A DNA stretch of 38,249 nt from an uncultured SAR116 cluster alpha proteobacterium (GCA_902532475.1 CACAIE010000017.1:1-38249); one strand, 5' to 3'. Positions 9,552 through 19,055 are shown, counted from the first letter of the stretch. Program-made: numbers and translations. Notes: a model not told the origin generated them from the sequence alone.

Positions 9552-9721
9552 CTTACTCCATTTTAATCCTTCAAATTAAAGAAGTTATTATAAAATATAC
9601 TAAAATTTATCTTTATCTTTAATTTTAAAAATGTAAATAATAATTTGTATATATTAATTTGTTAATATAAAATTTAGAATGATTTTAATTTATTTTTTTT
9701 CAACAAATGATAGGAAATTCA
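9552..9721. promoter_or_regulatory. Divergent intergenic region with an inverted repeat
   Basis: This AT-rich gap separates the leftward monooxygenase/TRAP run from the rightward RraA/flavin reductase pair, so it should carry both promoters. An inverted repeat, TATATTAA-TTTG-TTAATATA, lies at 9650-9669 and could be an operator for a dimeric regulator. In DNA this AT-rich such a repeat can arise by chance. No regulator gene is in the window. Confidence 0.35.
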
Positions 9722-10450
9722 ATGAATTCCGTTATTTATAAAAAAATCCCTAACTGTGATCAAAGCCTAGTTAAACGTGCTGAAAAATGTGGTGTAGCTG
9801 ACTTACATGAAGCACTTGGCCCTATAACTGGAAGACTTTCATTAATGTCCCCTAAAATGTCTCCAATTGTTCAAGGGCTTCGCGTTGCTGGACAGGCAAT
9901 TACCGCTTACAATTTTAGTGGAGATAATATGATGATGCATTGTGCTTTGCGTCTTGCAAAAGAAGGACAAATGCTTGTTACTTCAAATGGAGGAACTTTT
10001 CATGGAGCTCAATGGGGAGAAATGGCAACATTAAATGCTCAAAGGAAAAAACTTGCAGGAGTTATTGTTGATGGGAACATTCGTGATAGTGATGCAATAA
10101 GAACTTTAACTTTTCCTATATGGTCAACTTGGATTTCACCTTCTCATGCAGAAAAAAAAGGGCCCGGTGCAGTCAATATCCCAATAATTTGTGATGGTGT
10201 ATTAATAGAACCAGGAGATATAATTGTTGCTGATGGTGATGGAGTAATTACAATACCTCTTTCATTATTGAGTAAAGCTGTAGAAAATGCAGAGAAATAT
10301 GCTGATCGTGAACATGAATGGAGACCTAAATTGACTTCTTCTGAAGACCTTTATGAGCTTGCCAAAATAGACCTTGCAGTTAAAAAAGTTGGTGTTGAAG
10401 AAAAAAATATTTGTTGGAATGAGGAAGTTTCATCCTCTTCAGCAGAATGA
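9722..10450 (+). CDS. RraA-family protein (oxoacid aldolase / oxaloacetate decarboxylase type)
   Basis: A product of about 242 residues in the RraA/HMG-aldolase family. These are class II aldolases or decarboxylases acting on 4-hydroxy-2-oxoacids or oxaloacetate with a divalent metal; the old name is dimethylmenaquinone methyltransferase-like. Visible motifs are VADLHEALG near the start, the Gly-rich GGTFHGAQWGEM, the conserved VDGNIRDSDAI with the catalytic Arg-Asp pair, and GDIIVADGDGVITIP. I chose the ATG at 9722 because AGGA lies six bases before it. An in-frame ATG at 9707 has no such signal. It is followed after 26 bases by the flavin reductase gene. In catabolic clusters such proteins usually cleave a late C-C bond to give pyruvate. 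Confidence 0.85.
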   Translation: MNSVIYKKIPNCDQSLVKRAEKCGVADLHEALGPITGRLSLMSPKMSPIVQGLRVAGQAITAYNFSGDNMMMHCALRLAKEGQMLVTSNGGTFHGAQWGEMATLNAQRKKLAGVIVDGNIRDSDAIRTLTFPIWSTWISPSHAEKKGPGAVNIPIICDGVLIEPGDIIVADGDGVITIPLSLLSKAVENAEKYADREHEWRPKLTSSEDLYELAKIDLAVKKVGVEEKNICWNEEVSSSSAE

Positions 10451-10476
10451 TATTCTCAATCTCTTAGAATTAAATA

Positions 10477-10968
10477 ATGAAATTAAAATCAATTAATCCT
10501 AAACTTTTTTGGCAGTCACTTGCTGGCAGAGCTTGCGGGGTTACCATAGTTACCTCTAGTAAAAATAATAATCCAGCTGGGTTTTTAGCTCTCTCTGTTA
10601 CTCATTTAACTTCAGACCCTCCAATAATCACAATTTCAATTGGAAAATCTACTTCGGCTATTAAAACAGTTATAAGTTCTAATTCACTTGCAGTAAATTA
10701 TATCAGAAAAAGTGATCTAGAATTAGTAGACATTTTTTCTGGTAAAACAAATCTTAAAGGAAGTGATCGTTTTGATGACAAAAGGTGGGATAAATTATCT
10801 ACAGGATCCCCAATATTAAAAGATGCAGTTTCAGTGTTGGACTGTTGTGTTGAGGAAACTATAGAACGTTATGACACATTACTTATTCTTGCCAAAATTG
10901 TTAATTTTACAGATAATGAATTCTTGGATCCCATGATCCATTTCAGAGGAAAATTTGATAAGCTATAA
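10477..10968 (+). CDS. Flavin reductase family protein (reductase of a two-component monooxygenase)
   Basis: A 163-residue FMN-binding split-barrel protein of the flavin reductase (HpaC/NtaB-like) family. The family pattern is clear: GVTIVTS near residue 21, PAGFLALSVTHLTSDPPIITISI (33-55), AVNYI near 72, and the C-terminal MIHFRGKF. It supplies reduced flavin to a partner monooxygenase. The divergently encoded LLM monooxygenase (8229-9551) is the obvious partner, since that subfamily needs one. It follows the RraA-type gene by 26 bases, so the two are probably co-transcribed. The stop codon lies only seven bases before the left 98-bp repeat, marking the edge of the chromosomal block next to the island. 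Confidence 0.9.
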   Translation: MKLKSINPKLFWQSLAGRACGVTIVTSSKNNNPAGFLALSVTHLTSDPPIITISIGKSTSAIKTVISSNSLAVNYIRKSDLELVDIFSGKTNLKGSDRFDDKRWDKLSTGSPILKDAVSVLDCCVEETIERYDTLLILAKIVNFTDNEFLDPMIHFRGKFDKL

Positions 10969-10975
10969 CTTTTTA

Positions 10976-11073
10976 AATTTGTGACAAACGGAAAATCAAG
11001 GAACAACCAAAACCAGCTAAGTCATTGATTTTAATGGTGGGCGAGGGCAGAATTGAACTGCCGACCCCTACGA
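10976..11073. repeat. Left att-like direct repeat (98 bp) containing tRNA-Val 3' end
   Basis: These 98 bases match 35813-35910 in the same orientation with three mismatches. Bases 11035-11073, read on the minus strand, are the 3' end of a tRNA: anticodon-stem end, GGGTC variable loop, a pairing T arm (GGCAG/CTGCC), acceptor strand CTCGCCC and CCA. The remaining 59 bases are the sequence downstream of that tRNA end. This copy has one base changed in the acceptor strand and one in the T loop, as expected in a non-functional attachment-site copy. A TGTGACAA motif lies at 10980-10987. Confidence 0.88.
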
Positions 11074-11080
11074 ATGTAAA

Positions 11081-11425
11081 TTAATATAACTCTAAAGATT
11101 TAGCTGCTTTCTTTAGATAATCTGGTGAATAACGTGCATAAACATTCCTGGTTACATCTATACGCCTTTGTCCCATGTATTGCCTTATTTCTTCCATATC
11201 ATTACCAGCTTGCGCCATCCATACAGCAGCAGAATGTCTTAGAGTAGGAGAATGCGCTTTTGGGAGGCCAGTTTTTACAGCTGCACGTTTAAAAGATTTC
11301 TTAATATCTTTAATAGGTTCACCACAATAATTAATAATGTTTGGTGAGTTGGTCTTCTGTTGTGACTGTAATAGTTCTTTGTGGATAGTGTTATTCATTG
11401 GGACAACTGCACGTCTTTTTAAAAG
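11081..11425 (-). pseudogene. Tyrosine recombinase (integrase), C-terminal fragment
   Basis: Only the C-terminal catalytic part of a phage-type integrase remains. The motif SPTLRHSAAVWMAQAGND holds the catalytic Arg-His pair, and YMGQRRIDVTRNVYARYSPD contains the likely nucleophile Tyr (NVYARY). The first ATG is at 11398, but the frame upstream reads LLKRRAVVP before a stop at 11426-11428. That resembles the strand normally preceding this region in integrases, so the gene is truncated at its 5' side rather than starting at the ATG. Its stop codon lies eight bases from the left repeat. It may be the missing end of the N-terminal piece at 35551-35793 or a different integrase. Confidence 0.8.
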
Positions 11426-11629
11426 CTAACAACATCAAAATCTATTTTACTATTCTAAAAATAACATTTATCAGCTAAATTATATTGTTATTATCACTGA
11501 ACTTTAACTTTTGCCTTAAACTTAAATTTTTGGGGAAGATTTTTTAATTATTGAAAACTATTCTACCTCTAACTCCCAAACATTTATTTTAAGTTTTAGA
11601 AGTAAAATGTTAAATATATTGGAGAACAA

Positions 11630-14107
11630 ATGACTTCGTTTCTGCCAGATGTAAGAAACTCTCAAACACCAAAGAGAACTCATGAAATTATAATAATTGG
11701 GGGAGGTATTGCTGGAGCTAGTACAGCCTATCATCTCGCTAAGCTTGGTAAAACTGATATTGCATTATTAGAAAGGCACCAATTAACTTCAGGAACAACA
11801 TGGCATGCTGCAGGTTTAATTATGCAAACTCGAAGTACGCACTCATTGACAGAGATAGCTAAATATAATGTAGAGCTATATAGCACACTGGAAGAGGAAA
11901 CAGGTCAAGCAACTGGGTTCAAACAAAATGGAACACTGGGAGTAGCACGTACGATGAACCGACTTCATGAATGTTCAAGAAATGCTTCAATTGCAAAAAG
12001 TTTTGGCCTGGAAGCTCATATCATTAGCCCTAAAGAAGCGAAGGAAATTTACCCAGCGATTGATTCCTCTATAATAGAAGGAGCAGTTTATATACCAAAT
12101 GACGGACAAACTAATCCAATAGATACCTGCATGTCTTTAATTGCAGGAGCTAAAAAGAAGGGTGTTAAAATCTCTGAGAATATTGAAGTTAAAGATCTTT
12201 GGAAGATTTCTAATGGTAATTATCAGTTAGATACTTTCGAAGGAATTTTGGAATGTGAAACTCTAGTCTTAGCATGTGGACTGTGGAGTCGTGATCTTGC
12301 TTCTAAACTGGGCGCTCGAATACCATTATTTGCAGCAGAACATTTTTATGTTGTGACAGAACCTTTGAAAGATTCTAAACCCAATTTACCTGTTCTGAGA
12401 GATACGGATGGGCATGTTTATATAAAAGAAGATACAGGCAAGTTTCTAATTGGGGCTTTTGAGCCCTGGGGGAAAGCATTACCGATGGCAAAGTTGCCAA
12501 TGGATACTTCATTTATTGAACTTGAAGAAGATTGGGACCATTTTGAATTGCCTATGAGTAAAGCTATTCAAATTTTACCATGTCTAGAAAAGACTGGTAT
12601 TGCAAAGTTTTTTAATGGTCCAGAAAGTTTTACCCCTGACCTTTTATTCATGATTGGAGAAATTCAAGGATTAAAAAATTGCTTTGTATCAACTGGTTAT
12701 AATTCAGAGGGTATTGAGTATGGAGCGGGAGCAGGGAGAGCTCTTGCAGAGTGGATTTATTCTGGTGCCCCTCAGATGGATCTCAGTTTTGTTGACGTAG
12801 CTCGATTTCATCCGTTTCAAATTAATAAAACATACCTAGAACACCGTATTCCAGAAGTTTTGGGATCTCACTATAAAATGAATTGGCCTCATTATCAACC
12901 TTTGTCAAGTCGTGGAGTTCGGAAGAGTGTCTTACACGATCGATGGGCAAAATTAAATGCAAGTTTTGGAGAAGGTATGGGTTGGGAGCGACCAATGTGG
13001 TTTGCCCCTGAAGGTGAATCCATTGAAAATGCTTACTCTTATTATGAACCAAATTGGTATAAGTATACATCAAAAGAGTGTAAAGCCGCTCGTGAATCAG
13101 CAATTATAATTGATCAAAGTTCCTTTGGAAAACATCTCGTACAAGGTCGGGATGCCTGTAAGTTTCTGCAAAAGCTTTGTGCTGGTAACGTAGATGTTCC
13201 ATTAGGTAAATTAGTATACACACATATGCTTAACGATAAAGGAGGAATAGAAACAGATATTACTATTAATAGGCTTAATAAAACTGAATTTCTAATAATT
13301 TCTTCTGCTACAGTCCATCCTCGTGATAAAAATTGGATTACGCAACATATAACTGAAGATCTGAATGTAACTTATACAGACATTACTTCAGCCTATGCAG
13401 TGTTGTCTATTCAGGGTCCAAAATCACGAGACATACTTTCTAAAGTAACCACGGCTGATCTTTCAAATGATTCATTTCCTTTCGCAACATCTCAAGATAT
13501 TGATATAGCTTATGCTAGAGTAATAGCTAACCGGTTAACTTACATTGGAGAATTAGGTTGGGAACTTCATATTCCAACAGAATTTACACAGGGAGTTTTT
13601 GACTTAATTTGGGATGCAGGGAAAGAATTTGGGTTAAAACCTGCTGGGTATCATGCTTTGGAGCACTTAAGGTCTGAAAGAGCTTATAGAGAATACGAAT
13701 TAGATTTGACGCCAGTGGACACCTTATTGGAGGCTGGTCTTAGCTACACAATCTCATGGGATAAAGAAGGTGGATTTAATGGACTTGAAGCGCTAAAATC
13801 ACAAAGAGCTAGTGGTCAATTAAAAAAACGTCTAGTAATGTTCAAATTACGTGATCCAGAACCACTACTTTTTCACGAAGAACCTATTTTATGTAATGAT
13901 AATATTGTTGGTTACATAAGCTCTGGAGTTAGAAGTTTTACACTTGGGAGGTCAATAGGTATGGGCTATGTAAATCATTCAGGGGGTGTTACAAAATCTT
14001 TTATTCAAAAGAGTAAATGGAAAATTGAAATCGCTGGAAAACAGTATATGGCAGATGCCTCGCTTCAGGCTTTTTTTGACCCTAAAGGTGAAAGACTAAG
14101 AAAATGA
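11630..14107 (+). CDS. Dimethylglycine/sarcosine dehydrogenase-like FAD protein with GcvT domain
   Basis: An 825-residue two-part enzyme. The N-terminal half is a DAO-type FAD domain (GGGIAGA at 24-30) with TTWHAAG, where H59 matches the His that binds FAD covalently in dimethylglycine and sarcosine dehydrogenases. A linker domain follows (about 385-440), then a GcvT-like folate-binding aminomethyltransferase domain (about 450-720) and its C-terminal barrel (to 820). Such enzymes oxidatively N-demethylate amines and pass the one-carbon unit to tetrahydrofolate. GGAG lies six bases before the ATG. It is the first intact gene inside the island and points to methylated-amine or betaine-derived substrates. 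Dimethylglycine, sarcosine or a related N-methyl amine cannot be told apart here. Confidence 0.88.
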   Translation: MTSFLPDVRNSQTPKRTHEIIIIGGGIAGASTAYHLAKLGKTDIALLERHQLTSGTTWHAAGLIMQTRSTHSLTEIAKYNVELYSTLEEETGQATGFKQNGTLGVARTMNRLHECSRNASIAKSFGLEAHIISPKEAKEIYPAIDSSIIEGAVYIPNDGQTNPIDTCMSLIAGAKKKGVKISENIEVKDLWKISNGNYQLDTFEGILECETLVLACGLWSRDLASKLGARIPLFAAEHFYVVTEPLKDSKPNLPVLRDTDGHVYIKEDTGKFLIGAFEPWGKALPMAKLPMDTSFIELEEDWDHFELPMSKAIQILPCLEKTGIAKFFNGPESFTPDLLFMIGEIQGLKNCFVSTGYNSEGIEYGAGAGRALAEWIYSGAPQMDLSFVDVARFHPFQINKTYLEHRIPEVLGSHYKMNWPHYQPLSSRGVRKSVLHDRWAKLNASFGEGMGWERPMWFAPEGESIENAYSYYEPNWYKYTSKECKAARESAIIIDQSSFGKHLVQGRDACKFLQKLCAGNVDVPLGKLVYTHMLNDKGGIETDITINRLNKTEFLIISSATVHPRDKNWITQHITEDLNVTYTDITSAYAVLSIQGPKSRDILSKVTTADLSNDSFPFATSQDIDIAYARVIANRLTYIGELGWELHIPTEFTQGVFDLIWDAGKEFGLKPAGYHALEHLRSERAYREYELDLTPVDTLLEAGLSYTISWDKEGGFNGLEALKSQRASGQLKKRLVMFKLRDPEPLLFHEEPILCNDNIVGYISSGVRSFTLGRSIGMGYVNHSGGVTKSFIQKSKWKIEIAGKQYMADASLQAFFDPKGERLRK

Positions 14108-14271
14108 TGAGAAATTGTTAAAAAATATACAATTAATTATAAATGAGGTTGTTGGTGGCGCAGAAAAGTTTAAATAAAATATGATGAAAACTTAAATCTT
14201 CAGAAAAATAAGATATAAATATACAAAATACTAGATTTATAAATTTGGAACATAGATTGAAATAAATTAAA

Positions 14272-15450
14272 ATGACTAATCTTGCTGAAACAAAACATCT
14301 TCTTAAAGATTTAGTTGGTTTTCCGTCCATTTCAGGAAAGCCAAACAAAGATATCATTGAATATATTAGTAAATACTTAGCAAAGTTTAATGTTAAGACA
14401 AGTATTGATGCGCATCATGATGGAAAGCGCTTTAATCTTTTAGCTACCATTGGGCCAGAAAAAGATGGGGGCGTTGTTCTATCCTCTCATTTAGATGTTG
14501 TACCCGCTAATCCAAATTTATGGTTATCAGATCCATTCATATTGAGAGAAAAAAAACATCGCTTAATTGGTCGAGGAGCATTAGATATGAAAGGTTTTCT
14601 AGCATGCACCCTCGCAATGACTGAAAAGTATAAGGCTATTGAAGAAAAATTGAATAAACCTATACACTTTGCCCTTACTTTTGATGAAGAGGTTGGCAGT
14701 TTTGGAGCTGCTCAATTTGGAAAATTTTTTGATCGCCTAGGTTTTTTACCAAAAATCGCAATTATTGGGGAACCTACTGGAATGGAACCCTTTATTGGCC
14801 ATAAGGCAATAATAGAACTTACTTCAGAAATTACTGGATCTACTGGACATGCTTCTAATACAAGAGGAAAAGTGAACGCTATTTGTGTTGCTTCGAAAAT
14901 GATAACAAAAATTGAAGAAATTGCAAAAACCTGTTCACAGAAACCTGAGAAAAATTCTTCTTTTGAACCACCTTATTCCACTTTTAATATCGGTAAAGTT
15001 AATGGAGGTGAAGCTCGAAATATTATACCTAACTTTTGTAACTTTTTATGGGAAATTCGTCCAGTTCCTTCGGATGATGGTCAGTCTTTATTAAAGTTGA
15101 TAAATAACTGGGTAGAAGGTTCACTTCTTCCTGATTTACAATCTATTGATCCAAAAGCTAATGTTAAAACTACTTTACTAGCGGATGTTCCTGGTATGGA
15201 GGCACGTCCCCAATCATCAGCAATGAGATTGATTCAGCGATTATGGACAAATTCTGCTCCAAGGGTAGTTTCATTTGGTACAGATGGCGGCTATTTTCAA
15301 AAATATGGAATTGAAACAATTATATTTGGTCCTGGCAAGATGTCACAGATGCACCAACCTGAAGAATATATATCTGAATTTGAGATTGAAGATTGTCTCA
15401 AATTTTTGATTAAACTTGGGAATTATATGATTTCCGATGAAAAATTTTAA
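14272..15450 (+). CDS. argE: M20 deacetylase of the acetylornithine deacetylase (ArgE) type
   Basis: A 392-residue M20 metallohydrolase. The dinuclear zinc set is visible: H73 and D75 (SHLDVVPA), D105 (GALDMKG), the catalytic pair E139/E140 (FDEEVGS), E167 (IGEPTG) and a C-terminal H361 (MSQMHQPEE). The dimerisation insert starts with GHKAIIELTSEITGSTGHAS. ArgE removes the acetyl group from N2-acetylornithine. Here it lies in an ectoine catabolic block that lacks the usual deacetylase DoeB/EutE, convergent with the DoeD-like gene. I infer that it deacetylates N-acetyl-diaminobutyrate, which is one methylene shorter than acetylornithine. A role in arginine synthesis remains possible, but no other arg gene is nearby. 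Confidence 0.85.
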   Translation: MTNLAETKHLLKDLVGFPSISGKPNKDIIEYISKYLAKFNVKTSIDAHHDGKRFNLLATIGPEKDGGVVLSSHLDVVPANPNLWLSDPFILREKKHRLIGRGALDMKGFLACTLAMTEKYKAIEEKLNKPIHFALTFDEEVGSFGAAQFGKFFDRLGFLPKIAIIGEPTGMEPFIGHKAIIELTSEITGSTGHASNTRGKVNAICVASKMITKIEEIAKTCSQKPEKNSSFEPPYSTFNIGKVNGGEARNIIPNFCNFLWEIRPVPSDDGQSLLKLINNWVEGSLLPDLQSIDPKANVKTTLLADVPGMEARPQSSAMRLIQRLWTNSAPRVVSFGTDGGYFQKYGIETIIFGPGKMSQMHQPEEYISEFEIEDCLKFLIKLGNYMISDEKF

Positions 15451-15588
15451 ATTAGTATGGCTAATAAAATCGAATGAACTTTAGTGCTAATTTCTCAATA
15501 GAAATGACTATAGATTAAGATATTTACTTGCAGACTAATAATACATAGATTTTCAAATATAATATTTCGATTATTATTATATACAAAA

Positions 15589-16959
15589 TTATCCAAGAAC
15601 AGATTTGATTGCATTAGCAGTCTTCCCAACGATTAACTCAACTTCATCTTTCGACAAGCACAAAGGAGGAGCAAAACCTAGAATATCGCCTTGAGGCATA
15701 GCACGGCCTATAACCCCCTCATTTAAAAGAGCTGCAGCAATTCTTGCTCCAGTTTTTAGACCGGGATCTAGTGGTATTCTATCACTTTTGTCACCAGTGA
15801 ATTCAATTGCACATAGCATACCGTCACCTCGAATTTCTCCAACATTGGGATGATCGATTAACGTATCTACCATTGAATTTTTAAGATAAGCTCCAATTTT
15901 ATCAGCATTAGTAACAAGTTTCATTTTATCTATCAGGTTTAAGTTAGCAATTCCAGCCGCTGCTCCCACAGGGTGTGCGGAATATGTCCAGCCATGGCCT
16001 ATAGGTCCTAGGTCATCAGTTCCTTTTTCAAGAATTTTCCATATATCATTACTTATAATGGAACCTGAAAGAGGTGCATAGGCAGAAGTTAGACCTTTAG
16101 CGATAGTTATAATATCGGGTTTAATATCATAATAAAAACTTCCAAACATTTTTCCTAGTCGACCAAAGCCTGTGACAACTTCATCAAGGATTAGAATTAT
16201 ATCATATCGTTTAAGAATTTTCTGAATTGCTCTCCAGTATCCTTTTGGAGGAGGAACTAACCCTCCAGTTCCAAGAATTGGTTCCCCAATAAATGCTGCT
16301 ATATTATCTGCACCTTCCTTAAGGATAAGCGACTCAAGCTTATTAGCTAAATATAAAGAAAACTTTTCCTCACTCAATGAAGCATCTTCTCTTTGGAAAT
16401 AGTAAGGGGCATCAGTATGAATAACTTGAGAAAGTGGCAGATCAAATTTCTTATGAAAAAGATCTAGACCGGTTAGAGATCCTGTCATTAGTCCTGATCC
16501 ATGGTATCCGCGCCACCTACTGATAATTTTCTTTTTCTGGGGTCGTTGAAGTATATTATTGTAATACCATACGAGTTTAATATTTGTTTCATTAGCATCT
16601 GACCCACCAAGACCAAAGTAAACTTTCGACATATTTTTTGGCGCTCGCTCAAGTATCATTTTAGCTAGAGTAATAGAAGCTTGACTTCCATGACCAACAT
16701 AAGCGTGATAATAAGCAAGTTCCTTAGCCTGATCAGAAATAGCATCTGTAATCTCTTGACGCCCATAACCGACATTTACGCAATATAATCCGGCGAAAGC
16801 ATCTAAAAAATGATTGCCGTCACGATCTTCAATATAACATCCACTTGCGGTCTTAATTATTCGATTATGACTTTCCCCTCTAGCATGTTGTGCTAGGTGA
16901 GTTGACGGATGAAAAAAATTCTCTCGATCCCATAGGGAAAGTTGGTCGTTAGTTAGCAT
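15589..16959 (-). CDS. doeD: Class III PLP aminotransferase, DoeD-like (diaminobutyrate/aspartate aminotransferase family)
   Basis: A 456-residue class III aminotransferase with all fold markers. The PLP lysine is K288 in TIAKGLTSAYAPLSG, the PLP-nitrogen Asp is D259 in LILDEVVTGFGR, the phosphate-binding segment is GGSDANET (118-125), and WRGYHGS (149-155) stacks on the cofactor. It is the last gene of the leftward ehuBCDA-hydrolase run, 38 bases after the DoeA-like gene. In ectoine breakdown DoeD transaminates 2,4-diaminobutyrate to aspartate semialdehyde, and the position fits this well. AGGA precedes the ATG by about eight bases. Omega-amino acid or taurine-pyruvate type activity is an alternative that sequence alone does not exclude. 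Confidence 0.85.
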   Translation of the reverse strand: MLTNDQLSLWDRENFFHPSTHLAQHARGESHNRIIKTASGCYIEDRDGNHFLDAFAGLYCVNVGYGRQEITDAISDQAKELAYYHAYVGHGSQASITLAKMILERAPKNMSKVYFGLGGSDANETNIKLVWYYNNILQRPQKKKIISRWRGYHGSGLMTGSLTGLDLFHKKFDLPLSQVIHTDAPYYFQREDASLSEEKFSLYLANKLESLILKEGADNIAAFIGEPILGTGGLVPPPKGYWRAIQKILKRYDIILILDEVVTGFGRLGKMFGSFYYDIKPDIITIAKGLTSAYAPLSGSIISNDIWKILEKGTDDLGPIGHGWTYSAHPVGAAAGIANLNLIDKMKLVTNADKIGAYLKNSMVDTLIDHPNVGEIRGDGMLCAIEFTGDKSDRIPLDPGLKTGARIAAALLNEGVIGRAMPQGDILGFAPPLCLSKDEVELIVGKTANAIKSVLG

Positions 16960-16997
16960 TTATTTATCCTATTAAAGATTAGATCAAAATTTATTTA

Positions 16998-18176
16998 CTA
17001 TATTAAAACCAACTCACGTGGAACATTACAAAGTCTTTTACCACCATGTTCAGTTACATAAAAGGGCTCTGATATAGCAGCGCCAAATTCACTCATCCAA
17101 ATGCCAGATTGAAAATGAAAACACATGCCTTCTTGAAGAACCGTTTTATCACCAGATCTAAGACTAGCAGTTCGTTCACCCCAATCTGGAGGATAGTTTA
17201 AGCCAATTGAATAGCCTACTCGACTATTTTTTGTATATCCATTTCGGTTCAAAATTGATTTCCAAAGAGCTTCAACCTCTTCACAGGTAACACCTGGTTT
17301 AGCTATCTCTAAAGCACGATCTCCGCCTTCTACTATTGTCTGAGCGAGTTTTGTAATTTCTGAAGGAGGCGTGCCAACATGAGCCGTTCTTGTAAGAGGA
17401 ACATTATAATGCCTTCTTGCTGAACCTAGCTCCATTACAATCAATCCTTTGTCAGGCAATGGCTCAGCACTCCAGGTTAGATGGGGGGTGCTAGTCCCTT
17501 CTCCAACTTGAATAAGTGGGCAAAGCCCAGTGTAGTCACCATAATTTTCATGGATACCAGTAATTTGATCATAATAAACATTTGCCATAACCTTATGTTG
17601 AGGAATGCCTGGCTCAAGATTGTCCAATGCATTCTTCATCACAAGAGAAGAAATTTCACCAGCCTGTTGCATGTACACAAGTTCAGCGTTAGACTTAACA
17701 AGACGTGCCCAGTTGACTAACTCGCGATTGTCACTAATTTTTGCATTTGGTAAACCTGAAACTAGATGTTTGTGAGCTCTTGCAGTATAGTAATGTGAAT
17801 CAAAATCAACTCCTATTTTGGCATGATCCCATTTCTTTTCTTTAATAAGATCACATAATTCATCAAAAGGGTGATCGATCTCATGATGAACTAACGGTTC
17901 AGAGAAACTAATAATGTTTTTTGCAGGTAAATCAGTAGTGATATGAGCAGATTTTGCATCTTGTTCACGTCCAAACCAGATTGGCCATTCTTCAATTTGA
18001 TGTAGAATTATTGCTTGTGGAGTATAGAAAGACCATCCATCAAAACCACTAAGCCATCCCATGTTTGCTGGATCCTGACAAATCAACATATCAAACCCTG
18101 CACTTTCCATACGGGTTTTAACGTCTGCTATTCGTCTCTGATATTCAGATTTTTCAAAAGCTTTCTGAAAACCCAC
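16998..18176 (-). CDS. doeA: Ectoine hydrolase DoeA/EutD (M24-fold, metal-free type)
   Basis: A 392-residue M24-fold protein with an N-terminal creatinase-like domain (to about 165) and a C-terminal pita-bread domain. Ordinary M24 peptidases bind two metals with Asp, Asp, His, Glu and Glu. Here the first Asp is Glu (MELG, E249), the second is lost (VPLTRT), and the His motif reads GYSIGLNYPPDWGE. This is the pattern of DoeA/EutD, which opens the ectoine ring without metal through a catalytic Glu to give N-acetyl-diaminobutyrate. It follows ehuA by about 70 bases, so uptake and ring opening are linked. Two diverged relatives lie at 23947 and 31271. Of the three this one has the strongest context for true ectoine hydrolysis. 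Confidence 0.87.
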   Translation of the reverse strand: MGFQKAFEKSEYQRRIADVKTRMESAGFDMLICQDPANMGWLSGFDGWSFYTPQAIILHQIEEWPIWFGREQDAKSAHITTDLPAKNIISFSEPLVHHEIDHPFDELCDLIKEKKWDHAKIGVDFDSHYYTARAHKHLVSGLPNAKISDNRELVNWARLVKSNAELVYMQQAGEISSLVMKNALDNLEPGIPQHKVMANVYYDQITGIHENYGDYTGLCPLIQVGEGTSTPHLTWSAEPLPDKGLIVMELGSARRHYNVPLTRTAHVGTPPSEITKLAQTIVEGGDRALEIAKPGVTCEEVEALWKSILNRNGYTKNSRVGYSIGLNYPPDWGERTASLRSGDKTVLQEGMCFHFQSGIWMSEFGAAISEPFYVTEHGGKRLCNVPRELVLI

Positions 18177-18246
18177 TATGCAATCTCCTTTTATTTAATA
18201 AACCTAAAGTTTAATTTAATATATTTATCAGTTTTAGAATCTATGT

Positions 18247-19044
18247 TTAATTTGCATTCAGAACTGCACTTAAAAATTGTTTAGTTCTCTCATTCTTTGG
18301 TGCCTCAAATATTTGACTTGGTGGGCCTTGTTCTGCAATTTTACCTTCATAAAAGAAACATACTCTGTCGGAAACTTCTCTCGCAAAACCCATTTGGTGA
18401 GTGACCATAAGCATAGTTAAATTATGCTCTGAATTTAGTTTTCTAATCACACTTAAAACTTCACCAATCACTTCTGGATCGAGTGCAGATGTCACTTCAT
18501 CTAAAAGCATTACTTTAGGGCGCATAGCTAAAGCACGAGCAATAGCAACCCTTTGTTGTTGACCACCAGACAATCGACTTGGGTGCTCATCTTTTTTATC
18601 CAACATTCCTACCATTCCAAGCAAGTCTATTGCTCTTTCTTCAGCTTCATCAGGCTTTAACCCTAATACATTTATAGGCGCTTCCACACAATTTTGTAAA
18701 ACAGTCATATGCGGGAATAAATTAAATTGTTGAAACACCATTCCTATATTTGAGCGGATAGATCTAATATGCTTTTCGTCTGCAAGAACTAAAGAACCAT
18801 TACTTTCCATATGAGTGAGAGGCTTTCCTTCTAAATAAATTACTCCCTCATCTATCATTTCCAATGTCATCAACATTCTTAAGACAGTAGTTTTTCCTGA
18901 TCCAGATGGACCGATAATTGAAACCATTTCATTTGCTTGAATATCAAGGTTTAATTTATCTAATACAGTAAGACTTCCATAACGTTTAGTTACTTCGTGA
19001 AATCTTACTAAGGGTTCATGTTTGATGTTTTCTTTATTGTCCAT
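18247..19044 (-). CDS. ehuA: Ectoine/hydroxyectoine ABC transporter ATP-binding protein
   Basis: A 265-residue ABC ATPase of the polar amino acid subfamily. Walker A is GPSGSGKT (45-52), the Q-loop is [10 protein letters not shown] near 104, the signature is LSGGQQQR (158-165), and Walker B is VMLLDE (D182, E183) followed by the D-loop SALDP and the switch His in VTHQMG. It powers the two permeases encoded just upstream. Order in the run is binding protein, permease, permease, ATPase, DoeA-like hydrolase, aminotransferase. Taken alone the sequence would only give a polar amino acid ATPase. The ectoine assignment rests on the binding protein and the catabolic neighbours. Confidence 0.87.
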   Translation of the reverse strand: MDNKENIKHEPLVRFHEVTKRYGSLTVLDKLNLDIQANEMVSIIGPSGSGKTTVLRMLMTLEMIDEGVIYLEGKPLTHMESNGSLVLADEKHIRSIRSNIGMVFQQFNLFPHMTVLQNCVEAPINVLGLKPDEAEERAIDLLGMVGMLDKKDEHPSRLSGGQQQRVAIARALAMRPKVMLLDEVTSALDPEVIGEVLSVIRKLNSEHNLTMLMVTHQMGFAREVSDRVCFFYEGKIAEQGPPSQIFEAPKNERTKQFLSAVLNAN

Positions 19045-19055
19045 TAATCTGCACC

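Noticed and set aside
11430..11629. Glycine riboswitch or other RNA upstream of the dimethylglycine dehydrogenase-like gene
   Set aside because: No conserved riboswitch core or paired helices could be seen; the region is plain AT-rich leader.
15490..15505. Hairpin ATTTCT-CAAT-AGAAAT between argE-like and doeD-like genes as a terminator
   Set aside because: The stem is AT-only apart from one pair and has no T-tract, so chance is likely in this composition.
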